Origin: Bin87 sp965203195 | GTDB taxonomy: Bacteria > Chloroflexota > Dehalococcoidia > Lucifugimonadales > UBA3495 | Assembly: GCA_965203195.1 (NCBI GenBank) | Contig: OZ241860.1 | Location: forward strand, 2,046,001 to 2,110,000 | Reading direction: 5' to 3' | DNA: 64,000 nt | Part shown: positions 49,098-57,949 of the stretch, in pieces | How positions within the stretch are numbered: position 1 is the stretch's first letter | How the letters are laid out: each line of letters opens with the position of its first letter | Made by a program: the position numbers and the translations under genes | Notes under the pieces: generated by a model | What the model saw: only the letters and a program-made list of their open reading frames with translations | Told to the model about the DNA's origin: nothing | Database searches by the model: none

Positions 49098-51215
49098 TTA
49101 TACCACCCCCAAAGCGTTGAGAATGAAAGCGTATTCCTCCGCAACTTCCTTAATCCGCTCAAACCGCCCCGACGCCCCCGCATGGCCCGCATCCATATTG
49201 ACCTTGAGCAGCAGCGGGTTGCCGTCCGTCCGCGTCGCCCGCAGCCTGGCCACCCACTTCGCCGGCTCCCAGTAAGTAACCCGCGGGTCGCTGATGCCGC
49301 CCGTCACCAGCATCGGCGGGTAATCCTGCGCCCGCACATTGTCATAGGGCGAGTAGCTGCGGATATACTCATAATACTCCGCATCGTTGGGGTTGCCCCA
49401 TTCGTTATACTCCATCGTGGTCAGCGGCAGCGTGTCGTCCAGCATCGTGTTCAGCACATCCACAAAGGGAACTTGAGCCACCACGCAGCCGAACAAATCC
49501 GGCCTCTCGTTCACCACCGCCCCCATCAGCATCCCCCCGGCGCTGCCCCCGGCGGCCGCAATGCGCCCGGCCGCCGTGTATCCCCCGGCAATCAGATGCT
49601 CGGCGCAGTCAATAAAATCGTGAAAAGTGTTGCGCTTGCTCCGCAGCTTGCCCTGTTCGTACCAGTCCCAGCCCATTTCCATGCCCCCGCGTATGTGCGC
49701 GATGGCGTAGATAAACCCCCGTTCCACCAGACTCAACGCCGCCACGCTGAACCGGGCTTCCATCGTCAGCCCATAGCTGCCGTACCCGTACAGGTACAGC
49801 GGGGCGCTGCCGTCCTGCGGCGTATCCTTCAACATCAGCAGGCTGACGGGAACCGCCGTCCCGTCCCGCGCCCTGGCCCAGATGCGCCGCGTTTCGTAGC
49901 GGCCGGCATCGTACCCGGCGGGGATTTCCTGCTGCTTGCGGAGCGTCCGTTCCCGCGTACCCATATCGTAATCGTACACCGCCGCCGGCGTTTTCAGCGA
50001 TGTGTAGCTGAAACGCGTCTGCGCCGTGTCAAACTCCCGTCCGCTGTGCGGCGACATCGCAAAATCGTCCTCATCCACGCCGGCAATATAGTGGACATCG
50101 CCGTCGGACAGACGCAGTATCATCACCTGCGGCAGCCCGTCCCGCCGGCAGGCTATGGCCAAATGATCCCGGTAGGCCGCCACATCCAGCAGCGGACGCC
50201 CCGCCTCGTGCGCCACAAACTCCGTCCAGTTGGCCCGGCCCGGCGCGGACACCGGCGCTACGGCAATGGCGAAATCCCTGGCCCTGCCGCCGTTGTGCCG
50301 GATGAAAAAGCGGTCGCCGCCATCGCCGCCATCGCTTTCGCGCCCCCCTTCGCTATGGCCCCCTACTTCGCAGTGATGCGCCACTTCGTACTCAAAATCG
50401 GCGGCGCGCGGCTCAATCAGCTGCGGCGTGCCCGCCGGGTCATCGGCATCCAGAAAGCGCCATTCCGACATATTGTTGCCGCCCGACACAATGTAGATGA
50501 ACCGCCCGCTGTTGGCCCGCCCCAGCCCCACAAAAAAGCGCGCGTCGCTCTCGTGATACACCGCCTCGTCATCCGCCGGGTCCGCCCCCAGCCGGTGCCG
50601 GTAGATGCTCACCGGACGATGATGCTCGTCCAGCACGGAATAGTACAGCGTCCGGTTGTCGTTGCCCCACACCAGGCTGTAGTAGGCGTTGGGTATCGTA
50701 TCCGGCAGCGTGGTGCCCGTCTCCAGGTCAATGATGCGGATGGTGAACCGTTCCGACCCGTCAAAGTCCACGCCATAGGCTGCCAGCCGGTGGTCGGGGC
50801 TGTTCTCAAACCCGCCAATGCGCGTGTAATCCCGTCCCTCCGCCAGCCGGTTCACATCCAGCAGCGTCGTCTCCGGCCCGTCGGGGCTGCCCCTCCGCCG
50901 GCAGTAAATGGGATACTGCCCGCCCTCCTCAAAGCGAACATAGTAGTAGTACTCGCCCTCCTTCTCCGGCGCTGTATTGTCATCCTCCTTGATGCGCCCC
51001 CGGATTTCGGCGTACAGCGTTTCCTGCCGCGCGCGCAGGGGCTCCAGAAACGCCTCGGTGTAGGCATTTTCGGCCCGCAGGTACGCCATCGTCGCCGGGT
51101 CGTCCACATCCCGCAGCCAGCGCCAGGGGTCGGAGCGGGCATCGCCGTGAGTCGTGAGGGTATAGGGACGCTGCGGCGCAACGGGAGCGGCGGGCATCTG
51201 GTCCGGCGTAGCCAT
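49098..51215 (-). CDS. ptrB: Oligopeptidase B (prolyl oligopeptidase family)
   Basis: Serine peptidase of 705 residues that cuts short peptides after basic residues. An N-terminal beta-propeller (about 75-420; HGDARSDPWRWLRD opens the protein) is followed by the alpha/beta-hydrolase domain: GYGSYG oxyanion region, AAGGSAGGMLMG (Ser near 558), GISDPRVTYWEPAKW (Asp near 643) and MDAGHAGASGR (His near 678). GGAGAG lies upstream of the ATG at 51215; the longer frame is not coding. A Gly/Asp-rich insert (EGGRESDGGDGG) lies in the propeller. It is normally cytoplasmic, and no signal peptide is seen. Confidence 0.92.
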   Translation of the reverse strand: MATPDQMPAAPVAPQRPYTLTTHGDARSDPWRWLRDVDDPATMAYLRAENAYTEAFLEPLRARQETLYAEIRGRIKEDDNTAPEKEGEYYYYVRFEEGGQYPIYCRRRGSPDGPETTLLDVNRLAEGRDYTRIGGFENSPDHRLAAYGVDFDGSERFTIRIIDLETGTTLPDTIPNAYYSLVWGNDNRTLYYSVLDEHHRPVSIYRHRLGADPADDEAVYHESDARFFVGLGRANSGRFIYIVSGGNNMSEWRFLDADDPAGTPQLIEPRAADFEYEVAHHCEVGGHSEGGRESDGGDGGDRFFIRHNGGRARDFAIAVAPVSAPGRANWTEFVAHEAGRPLLDVAAYRDHLAIACRRDGLPQVMILRLSDGDVHYIAGVDEDDFAMSPHSGREFDTAQTRFSYTSLKTPAAVYDYDMGTRERTLRKQQEIPAGYDAGRYETRRIWARARDGTAVPVSLLMLKDTPQDGSAPLYLYGYGSYGLTMEARFSVAALSLVERGFIYAIAHIRGGMEMGWDWYEQGKLRSKRNTFHDFIDCAEHLIAGGYTAAGRIAAAGGSAGGMLMGAVVNERPDLFGCVVAQVPFVDVLNTMLDDTLPLTTMEYNEWGNPNDAEYYEYIRSYSPYDNVRAQDYPPMLVTGGISDPRVTYWEPAKWVARLRATRTDGNPLLLKVNMDAGHAGASGRFERIKEVAEEYAFILNALGVV

Positions 51216-51351
51216 CGGGTACTTCTCTCCTCTTATGCGGATTGCGCTGATAGTGCTCTCGCTGGCGAAACGGAGCCAACTGATTTGTATCCAACGGGGA
51301 ACGGATCCCACAAGGATTGGAGCCAAGGGACAGGAGGGCGCCGCGCGCGCC

Positions 51352-51828
51352 TCACTCATCCCCGGCCGGTTCGGCGCGGACGGATTCGGATATGGAAACG
51401 ATGGCGTCCATTTCGTCGCCCAGATAGCGCCGGCAGGCCCCCGGCCGCAGCCGCGCCACCAGCCGCCCCAGCCAGCCCCCGTACTCGGCGCGAATGGTCA
51501 GATGCGCGCACCCCAAATCCTCGGTGGTAAAGCCCGCGTCCTTGTCTTCGCAGTAACGCAGGCGATAGGAATACTCCGCCCAGAAACCGGGGCCGGCGGC
51601 CCGGTGCGACAGGTACGACGGCTTCTGCGCTGCGGTGACGACGCTGGTAAAACGGTCCCGCCCGATTTGCAGTTCAATCCGGCGCCCCGGCGCGGGCTCG
51701 GCCCCGTCCGGCAGCGCGGCCCGGCGGTAGCGCGCGCTGTGTATGGCGCGCGCCGGAAAGTCAATTACGGCCTCCCAGCCCCTCGCCGGCGCGCAGGGCA
51801 GAATGCGGGATTGTTCAAAAACGGGCAT
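51352..51828 (-). CDS. SRPBCC (START/Bet v1-like) family protein
   Basis: 158 residues. The N-terminus (FEQSRILPCAPARGWEAVIDFPARAIHSAR) has the SRPBCC start, in which a beta strand precedes the W-x-x-I/L-x-D-F helix. Later strands (LTIRAEYGGWLGRLVA) and a long C-terminal helix (YLGDEMDAIVSISESV) follow. Such proteins bind small hydrophobic ligands. It is a single gene; the ligand is unknown. Confidence 0.65.
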   Translation of the reverse strand: MPVFEQSRILPCAPARGWEAVIDFPARAIHSARYRRAALPDGAEPAPGRRIELQIGRDRFTSVVTAAQKPSYLSHRAAGPGFWAEYSYRLRYCEDKDAGFTTEDLGCAHLTIRAEYGGWLGRLVARLRPGACRRYLGDEMDAIVSISESVRAEPAGDE

Positions 51829-52195
51829 CGCTCTTTTACCTTGCTACCTTTGCCTTTAACGGTCATCTGCCTTTAACAGTCATCGGGGCGGCGGGCGGTG
51901 GCGCGCCTCGGGCCGCCCCGGGCTCCCGCTGCCGCCCCGCCCGTAAAACGGAACGGAAACCGGAGTATAGCGAAACCGGATTGCGCCGCGCCAGAGCGCC
52001 GGGCTGCGGGTCGCGCTCCCAATCGGGTAGTTTGATCTTTACCCGTCATTCCGGCCGGCGCCGGCATGACGGGTGATTTGCCGACGCGTCCTGAAAAGAA
52101 ACGCCGCCAGCCGGCGTAACCGGCGCATCCGGGTTCCCGGCCGGCGCAACCCGGATGCGCCATCATCCGTCGCCGGCGCGCCCCACCGCCCGCCT
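51829..52195. other. Gene-free interval with a full dispersed-repeat copy
   Basis: 367 bases between the SRPBCC start and the ion-channel stop. They contain the most complete copy of the dispersed repeat (52032-52115). CCGGCGTAACCGGCG-type inverted repeats follow. No coding frame is supported. Confidence 0.5.
52032..52115 (+). repeat. Dispersed repeat, copy 3 (most complete)
   Basis: Begins TTGATCTTTACCCGTCATTC. Its centre folds into a hairpin: ACCCGTCAT pairs with ATGACGGGT around CGGCCGGCGCCGG. It then runs through TGATTTGCCGACGCG and AAAAGAAACGCCGCC. The palindromic head resembles REP-type or MITE-type repeats. Confidence 0.7.
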
Positions 52196-53086
52196 TTACC
52201 GGCGCTCTGCCCCCGGCCATATCATCCGCCGCCGCCTCCCCTCCGGGACGGCCTCCGCTTCGGCCGCCGCCCGGCAGATGACCTTTTCGGCGAAACTCCC
52301 CTCCCGCGCCTGCTGGTACGCCTCCATAAAATTGGAAGTAAGTATGCCCGCCGGCAGCGCGAACAGCCCGATGCCCAGCAGCGCAATGAAGCCGGCTATG
52401 ACCCGCCCCGCCAGCGTGCCGGGCACCACCTCCAGCGCCGGCAGCGTCGTCAGCACCACCACCGACGCCCACAGCGAGTCCCCAATGGTGCCAAACTGCT
52501 CGTGGTTGCCGCCGGGCAGGTAAGTCTCCGCATAATTCATCAGATAGCTGGCCGCCAGCCAGAACACGCCCAAGGTCACCAGCACGCTGACCAGCTGCCC
52601 CGCCGACCGCAGCATCACCCGCCCCATCAGCCGCATCGCCGGAAACCGCCGCCCGGTCATTATCAGCCGCGAAATCAGCCGAAAAATGGGCAGCACCTCA
52701 ACCTCGCCGAAAATCAGCATCACCGCCAGCGTCGGCCAGATGGCGATCCAGTCAATGATGGCCGCCGCGTTGGTCGTGGCGTACTTCACCCGCCCCCGCC
52801 AGCCCCCCTGCCGGTAATCCCGGTGCCAGACGATGCACCACAAACGGATGATGTACTCGCCGGCGAACACGCTGATGAAAAAGTATTCCAGCCCCGTGTT
52901 GCCCACCGCCAAGTTGACGGCGCTGAACAGCACCAGCCCGAATATGGCAAAGTCCACCAGGCGCGCCGCCCCGGTGCTGTCCGCCTCCAGCACATGAAAC
53001 ACGGCGTGCTGCGCACGGGCGTAAGCCCCGACCTCCGGCGGCCGGCACCGCATCGGGGGAAAGAAACGGCCGGAAAGCGCACCCAT
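52196..53086 (-). CDS. Ion transport protein with a non-canonical selectivity filter
   Basis: A 296-residue channel subunit with about five to six hydrophobic helices: S1 LVDFAIFGLVLFSAVNLA, S2 TGLEYFFISVFAGEYIIRL, S3 IIDWIAIWPTLAVML, the S4-like RLISRLIMTGRRFPAMRLMGR with several Arg, and S5 LVSVLVTLGVFWLAASYL. The pore is followed by S6 VIAGFIALLGIGLFALPAGILTSNF, very like K+ channels. The pore loop reads LTTLPALEVVPGT (about 210-222), where K+ channels have T-T-V-G-Y-G-D. Potassium selectivity by the usual filter is therefore not expected. The start at 53086 is the likely one; a later Met is possible. Confidence 0.85.
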   Translation of the reverse strand: MGALSGRFFPPMRCRPPEVGAYARAQHAVFHVLEADSTGAARLVDFAIFGLVLFSAVNLAVGNTGLEYFFISVFAGEYIIRLWCIVWHRDYRQGGWRGRVKYATTNAAAIIDWIAIWPTLAVMLIFGEVEVLPIFRLISRLIMTGRRFPAMRLMGRVMLRSAGQLVSVLVTLGVFWLAASYLMNYAETYLPGGNHEQFGTIGDSLWASVVVLTTLPALEVVPGTLAGRVIAGFIALLGIGLFALPAGILTSNFMEAYQQAREGSFAEKVICRAAAEAEAVPEGRRRRMIWPGAERR

Positions 53087-53109
53087 AAGCGTACCGGGCC
53101 GGCGCCGCG

Positions 53110-54450
53110 CTACCGGCGAATGCCCTCGCTGACCAGCACGGCCAGGAATTCCTCTTGAGTCCGGGCGCTTTTCTTGGAATTGCACGCCTGGCACAGCAGC
53201 TGCAAGTTGCTGTCCGTATCCGCCCCGCCTCGAGAACGGGCGACAATATGGTCCAGCGTCAGGTTCCGCAGCCGGAAATGCACATCACAGCCGTTGCAAA
53301 ACCCCTCCTGCTTGCCGTACAAGGTGCGGCGAATGTCCCGGCTGGGCGGCGGCGGGACAGGCGGCGCGTCCAGCGGCGGCGGCAGGATGGCCGCGCCGTC
53401 GTCAGTGCGCTCTGGAGTGTCGGTGCGGTGCGTGACCTCCCAGTCGGTTAGGGTAGGGGACTCTGCGGAGCCTACGCGCACTTCCCGCGCCAGCCGCGTT
53501 TTGGTCAGCTCCAAAGCGCGCGGCGCGATGTCAATGCCGGCCCATTCCCGTTCCAGCCGCTCGGCGGCAATACAGGCGGTAGCGCAACCGCAGAATGGAT
53601 CCAAAACAAAATCCCCTTCGTTGCTGGATATAGATATGATACGCTCCAACAAGGACAGCGGCTTCTGAGTTGGATAGCCGGTAATTTCCTGGCGATTGGT
53701 GGGGAACCACCCCGCCGAGCCGTACAGCTGCCGGATGTCCGTCCAGGTGTTGGACAGCGGCGCGCCAGGACTTTCGTCCAGATACTGGCGCACTATTTGA
53801 TCGCCCCGCTTTCGTGTGCGATACTGGCGGCCGGTGTCATCGGTATGCCGGAACCACCGCGTTACATAATCGGAATTGTAAGGCAAATGTATCCGGTTAA
53901 AAGTATGGCGGCTGTAGTTGCGCGCGTAGGCCAGAATAGTGTCGTGGCCCTTCACCGGCCTTTTGCCCGAAGCGCGTCCCCCGGAGGGCGTGCCATACCC
54001 CCAAATGACCTCGGTGATCATATTCCTGGCGCCAAACACGGCGTCCATCATCCCCTTGATGTAATGGCTGGCCGTAGGGTCGCAATGAAGATAGACGCTG
54101 CCGGTGGGCTTGAGCAGCCGGTGAATTTCCAGCAACCGGATGCCCATCACGGTCATATAGGCGGTCATCGCCGGGCCGCTGGTGTAGCGGGCGGTAGTGA
54201 TAGCGGCGTGCAGCCCGTAGTTGACGCTTTTCAGCTCCTCAACCTGCACTTCCTTGATGTCGTCCAGCGTCCAGATGTCCTTGAAACCCGCCCCTTCCGC
54301 CGGGCTGCCAATCGGCGCCGCGTAGTTGCGGTTGGAATTAAACGGCGGGTCCAGGTAGATCAAATCCACCGACTCGCTGTTGATGCCCCGCATAATGGGC
54401 AGGTTGTCGCCGGTGAAAATGGTCCGGTTGGCGATGTTGGGCGCATTCAT
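53110..54450 (-). CDS. DNA methyltransferase fused to HNH nuclease domain, copy 1
   Basis: 446 residues. The methylase part (about 1-340) has TGDNLPIMRGI, YLDPPFNSNRNYAAPIG (motif IV, 32-48), YPTQKPLSLLERII and FVLDPFCGCATACIAAERL (motif I), the beta-class order. A Pro-rich linker of variable sequence follows (about 345-375). The end (385-427) is an HNH/McrA-like zinc domain: CNGC, then LDHIVARSRGG, then NLQLLCQACNSKK. Methylase and nuclease on one chain could form a self-contained R-M enzyme, or the HNH may be a DNA-binding module. The ATG at 54450 matches the start of copy 2. Confidence 0.85.
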   Translation of the reverse strand: MNAPNIANRTIFTGDNLPIMRGINSESVDLIYLDPPFNSNRNYAAPIGSPAEGAGFKDIWTLDDIKEVQVEELKSVNYGLHAAITTARYTSGPAMTAYMTVMGIRLLEIHRLLKPTGSVYLHCDPTASHYIKGMMDAVFGARNMITEVIWGYGTPSGGRASGKRPVKGHDTILAYARNYSRHTFNRIHLPYNSDYVTRWFRHTDDTGRQYRTRKRGDQIVRQYLDESPGAPLSNTWTDIRQLYGSAGWFPTNRQEITGYPTQKPLSLLERIISISSNEGDFVLDPFCGCATACIAAERLEREWAGIDIAPRALELTKTRLAREVRVGSAESPTLTDWEVTHRTDTPERTDDGAAILPPPLDAPPVPPPPSRDIRRTLYGKQEGFCNGCDVHFRLRNLTLDHIVARSRGGADTDSNLQLLCQACNSKKSARTQEEFLAVLVSEGIRR

Positions 54451-54640
54451 AATTGCCATTGCCCCGCAAGCATCGTAAAAGACGATAACGCGCATCAGCA
54501 AAGAAAACACCCGCCCGGGGAAAACGGCTTGCGCCGTCTCTATCGGACGGGGAGGAAATCCCGGCTATGATAGCAATGCCACCCGTTCCCTGTCAACGCA
54601 ACGGCAAACGCGCCGGGGCCATAGCTGGGCCGGCGCCAGG

Positions 54641-55978
54641 CTACCGGCGAATGCCCTCGCTGACCAGCACGGCCAGGAATTCCTCCTGAGTCCGGGCGCT
54701 TTTCTTGGAATTGCACGCCTGGCACAGCAGCTGCAAGTTGCTGTCCGTATCCGCCCCGCCTCGAGAGCGGGCCACAATGTGGTCCAGCGTCAGGTTCCGC
54801 AGCCGGAAATGCACATCACAGCCGTTGCAAAACCCCTCCTGCTTGCCGTACAAGGTGCGGCGAATGTCCCGGCTGGGGCGGGGTGGGATTGGCGGCGCAT
54901 TGTCCGGAGACGGGACGGCGGCGCCCCCGTCGGTGCGTACCGGAATGTCGGTGCGGTGCGTAACCTCCCAGTCGGTTAGGGTAGGGGACTCTGCGGAGCC
55001 TACGCGCACTTCCCGCGCCAGCCGCGTTTTGGTCAGCTCCAAAGCGCGCGGCGCGATGTCAATGCCGGCCCATTCCCGTTCCAGCCGCTCGGCGGCGATG
55101 CAGGCGGTAGCGCAGCCGCAGAATGGATCCAAAACAAAATCCCCTTCGTTGCTGGATATAGATATGATACGCTCCAACAGGGACAGCGGCTTCTGAGTGG
55201 GATAGCCGGTAATTTCCTGGCGATTGGTGGGGAACCACCCCGCTGAGCCGTACAGCTGCCGGATGTCTGTCCAGGTATTGGACAAGGGCGCGCCGGGACT
55301 TTCGTCCAGATACTGGCGCACTATTTGATCGCCCCGCTTCCGTGTGCGATACCGGCGGCCGGTGTCATCGGTATGTCGGAACCACCGCGTTACATAATCG
55401 GAATTGTAAGGCAAATGTATCCGGTTAAAAGTATGGCGGCTGTAGTTGCGCGCGTAGGCCAGAATAGTGTCGTGGCCTTTCACCGGCCTTTTGCCCGAAG
55501 CGCGTCCCCCGGAGGGCGTGCCATACCCCCAAATGACCTCGGTGATCATATTCTTGGCGCCAAACACCGCGTCCATCATCCCCTTGATGTAATGGCTGGC
55601 CGTAGGGTCGCAATGGAGATAGACGCTGCCGGTGGGCTTGAGCAGCCGGTGAATTTCCAGCAACCGGATGCCCATCACGGTCATATAGGCGGTCATCGCC
55701 GGCCCGCTGGTGTAGCGCGCGGTGGTGATAGCGGCGTGCAGCCCGTAGTTGACGCTTTTCAGCTCCTCAACCTGCACTTCCTTGATGTCATCCAGCGTCC
55801 AGATGTCCTTGAAACCCGCCCCTTCCGCCGGGCTGCCAATCGGCGCCGCGTAGTTGCGGTTGGAATTGAACGGCGGGTCCAGGTAGATCAAGTCCACCGA
55901 CTCGCTGTTGATGCCCCGCATAATGGGCAGGTTGTCGCCGGTGAAAATGGTCCGGTTGGCGATGTTGGGCGCGTTCAT
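54641..55978 (-). CDS. DNA methyltransferase fused to HNH nuclease domain, copy 2
   Basis: 445 residues. It is almost identical to copy 1 in the methylase and HNH parts, with differences concentrated in the Pro-rich linker (PVRTDGGAAVPSPDNAPPIPPRPS against PERTDDGAAILPPPLDAPPVPPPPS, each quoted here only in part for comparison of composition). The motifs and both Cys pairs are intact, so both genes look functional. The copies are direct repeats about 190 bases apart and could recombine. MNAPNIANRTIFTGDN starts both. Confidence 0.85.
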   Translation of the reverse strand: MNAPNIANRTIFTGDNLPIMRGINSESVDLIYLDPPFNSNRNYAAPIGSPAEGAGFKDIWTLDDIKEVQVEELKSVNYGLHAAITTARYTSGPAMTAYMTVMGIRLLEIHRLLKPTGSVYLHCDPTASHYIKGMMDAVFGAKNMITEVIWGYGTPSGGRASGKRPVKGHDTILAYARNYSRHTFNRIHLPYNSDYVTRWFRHTDDTGRRYRTRKRGDQIVRQYLDESPGAPLSNTWTDIRQLYGSAGWFPTNRQEITGYPTQKPLSLLERIISISSNEGDFVLDPFCGCATACIAAERLEREWAGIDIAPRALELTKTRLAREVRVGSAESPTLTDWEVTHRTDIPVRTDGGAAVPSPDNAPPIPPRPSRDIRRTLYGKQEGFCNGCDVHFRLRNLTLDHIVARSRGGADTDSNLQLLCQACNSKKSARTQEEFLAVLVSEGIRR

Positions 55979-56084
55979 AGATTGCCTCGCCTGGCGCCGG
56001 CGCGGTAGCTGCTGCTGGCCTCGCCCCGTTATATCGCACCGCCCGGCTGTCGGCGGTCAAGCCGCCGGCAGTCAGGCGCAGCGG

Positions 56085-56837
56085 TTACATCGCCGTCCGC
56101 CCGCCGTCAATCACCAGCTCGCTGCCCGTCATAAACGACGCCTCGTCCGACGCCAGAAACAGTACCCCGTAAGCGATGTCCTCGGCCTGCCCCAGACGGC
56201 CCAGCGGCGTCCGGTTGAGGCGATCCGCCCGCCCCCCGGCCGCCAGCAGGTCGGCGGTCATATCGGTCTCAATGGTGCCGGGGTGAACGCTGTTGCAGCG
56301 GATGCCGTCGCCGGCGTGCTGGATGGCCGTGGACTTGGTGAACAGCCGCACCGCCCCCTTGGACGCCGTGTAGGCTGACGAAATGTGATTGCCCACCAGC
56401 CCGGCCACGCTGGAGATGTTGACGATGGAGCCGCCGCCGTTGCGCCGCAGTTCAGGGATGGCCGCCTTGGTGCCCAGAAACACGCCCTTGGCGTTGACCG
56501 ACATCGTAACATCCCAGTTTTCGTTGGTAGTGTTTTCCACCGTCTCCGGCATATAGACGCCGGCGTTGTTGACCAGTATGTCCAGCTTGCCGAACCGCGC
56601 CACCGTGGCCGCCACGGCGTCCCGCCAGGATTGTTCGTCGGTGACATCCAGATGGACATACAGGCATTCGCCGCCCAGTTCGTTGATTTCGGCTTCCACC
56701 TGGCGGCCCAGCTCGTCGCGCAGGTCGCCGATGACCACCCGGCAGCCCTCGCGGGCGAACATCCGGGCTTCGGTGGCGCCCATGCCGCGCGCTCCGCCAC
56801 TGATGAGGGCAACTTTGTTTTCCAGACGCATTGTCAT
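56085..56837 (-). CDS. Short-chain dehydrogenase/reductase, copy 1
   Basis: NAD(P)-dependent oxidoreductase of 250 residues (classical SDR). The Rossmann motif is SGGARGMGA near residue 13, NNAGVY (NNAG motif) near 88, catalytic Ser in NISSVAG and YTASKGAV (Tyr-x-x-x-Lys). The C-terminus is FMTGSELVIDGG. GAGGAG lies 5 bases before the ATG at 56837. It is closely related to the gene at 57950, with a Uma2 gene between them. Confidence 0.93.
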   Translation of the reverse strand: MTMRLENKVALISGGARGMGATEARMFAREGCRVVIGDLRDELGRQVEAEINELGGECLYVHLDVTDEQSWRDAVAATVARFGKLDILVNNAGVYMPETVENTTNENWDVTMSVNAKGVFLGTKAAIPELRRNGGGSIVNISSVAGLVGNHISSAYTASKGAVRLFTKSTAIQHAGDGIRCNSVHPGTIETDMTADLLAAGGRADRLNRTPLGRLGQAEDIAYGVLFLASDEASFMTGSELVIDGGRTAM

Positions 56838-56890
56838 TCGCTCCTCAAGGTCAGACCCGGCAGTGTCGCCAAACGCATTTTCCGCCATTC

Positions 56891-56931
56891 ATCCCGGTGC
56901 CAGCCGGAATAACGGGTGATTTGACGACACG
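56891..56931 (-). repeat. Dispersed repeat, copy 4 (inverted, partial)
   Basis: Read on the minus strand it begins CAAATCACCCGTTATTCCGG and continues C-T-GG-C-A-CC. It matches the head of the 52032 copy and its TGATTTG extension. Confidence 0.6.
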
Positions 56932-56939
56932 CCACAGGG

Positions 56940-57773
56940 CTATTGTTCATCCGGTTCCTGCTGCCGCCGGCCTTCCAGTATCGCCCGCAGCCGGGCCGCT
57001 TCCGCCTGGGCCTCCTGCCGGGCCGCTTCCGATTGCCGCAGTTCGGCTTCCGCCGCCTGCCTGGCCGCTTCAGATCGCTGCTTGGCCGCTTCGAATCGCT
57101 GCCTGGCCGCTTCCGCCGCCCGCAGCGCCGTCTCCGATTCCTGGTGGCTGCGCAGCCATTCCCCCGTCGCCGGGTCATAAAAGCGCAGCTCCAAGCCGGG
57201 CAGCACGCAGATTTCCAGCTCCAGCACGGCGCTGTAACCCCGCAGAATGCCGTCCGCGTCCATCGTCACCGGCCGCGGCCGGTAGATGCCGCCGTCCAGC
57301 CACTCTATCACCAGCGCCGGGGTAAAGCACTGCCCGGTCGGGTCCAGGCGCACGTATTCCTGCACCCGCATCCGGGCGTAGATGTCCCGCTTCTCGCCCA
57401 CATCCCGCCGCCAGGTGCCCGGCGATGCGATTTCCATCACAAAATCCGGGGCTTTGCCTTCCCGCCACACCAGCCAGGTGTCCCGGCGGTGGTTCCCCGT
57501 AGCGCCGAAAACGGCGTACACATCCGGCGCCACGCGCACATTGCGCCGGTTCATCCGGTAATAAACCAGCATATCGCCGGCAATGTACACATCCTCGCGC
57601 CCGTGGTAACGCACCCGCAGCGAGGAAACGGCGTAGGACATCGGGGTGTACTGGTAATCAGATTCGGCCATGGGTTCACCGTCCGAGGATGGGTATTCAA
57701 TGGTTAAGTCGTCAACCTCATCCCCGTCGTAGGGAAAATGCGCGCTGGCCGGTTTCGCCGGTTTGGTGACCAT
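56940..57773 (-). CDS. Uma2-family PD-(D/E)XK protein with coiled-coil tail
   Basis: 277 residues. The Uma2 (DUF820) core (about 30-210) has VRVAPDVYAVFG (Asp) and APDFVMEIASPGT (Glu), then RDVGEKRDIYARMRVQEYVRLDP, which carries the Lys and the usual EYxxxD block. The last 65 residues are a charged coiled coil (AAEAARQRFEAAKQRSEAAR). The family is predicted to have nuclease activity and is often amplified in symbiont and cyanobacterial genomes. The ATG at 57773 starts the recognisable protein. Confidence 0.88.
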   Translation of the reverse strand: MVTKPAKPASAHFPYDGDEVDDLTIEYPSSDGEPMAESDYQYTPMSYAVSSLRVRYHGREDVYIAGDMLVYYRMNRRNVRVAPDVYAVFGATGNHRRDTWLVWREGKAPDFVMEIASPGTWRRDVGEKRDIYARMRVQEYVRLDPTGQCFTPALVIEWLDGGIYRPRPVTMDADGILRGYSAVLELEICVLPGLELRFYDPATGEWLRSHQESETALRAAEAARQRFEAAKQRSEAARQAAEAELRQSEAARQEAQAEAARLRAILEGRRQQEPDEQ

Positions 57774-57949
57774 AAGCGTTGCTCCCGGTTGGGGTTGCTC
57801 CCGGTTAGGATTGCTCCCGGTTGGGCTCTGCGGCGAGGCTGCCGGAATGCAGCTCCGCCGCCGCATTATAAAAGATTTCGCCGGCGTATGCTCAACCGCA
57901 GCGGCCCGGCCATCGGCGCCATAACCCGCAGTTGCGGCGCCGGCAGCGG

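Noticed and set aside
49182..51530. Plus-strand open frame of 782 codons opposite oligopeptidase B
   Set aside because: Antisense of a gene with an intact catalytic triad; no family features of its own.
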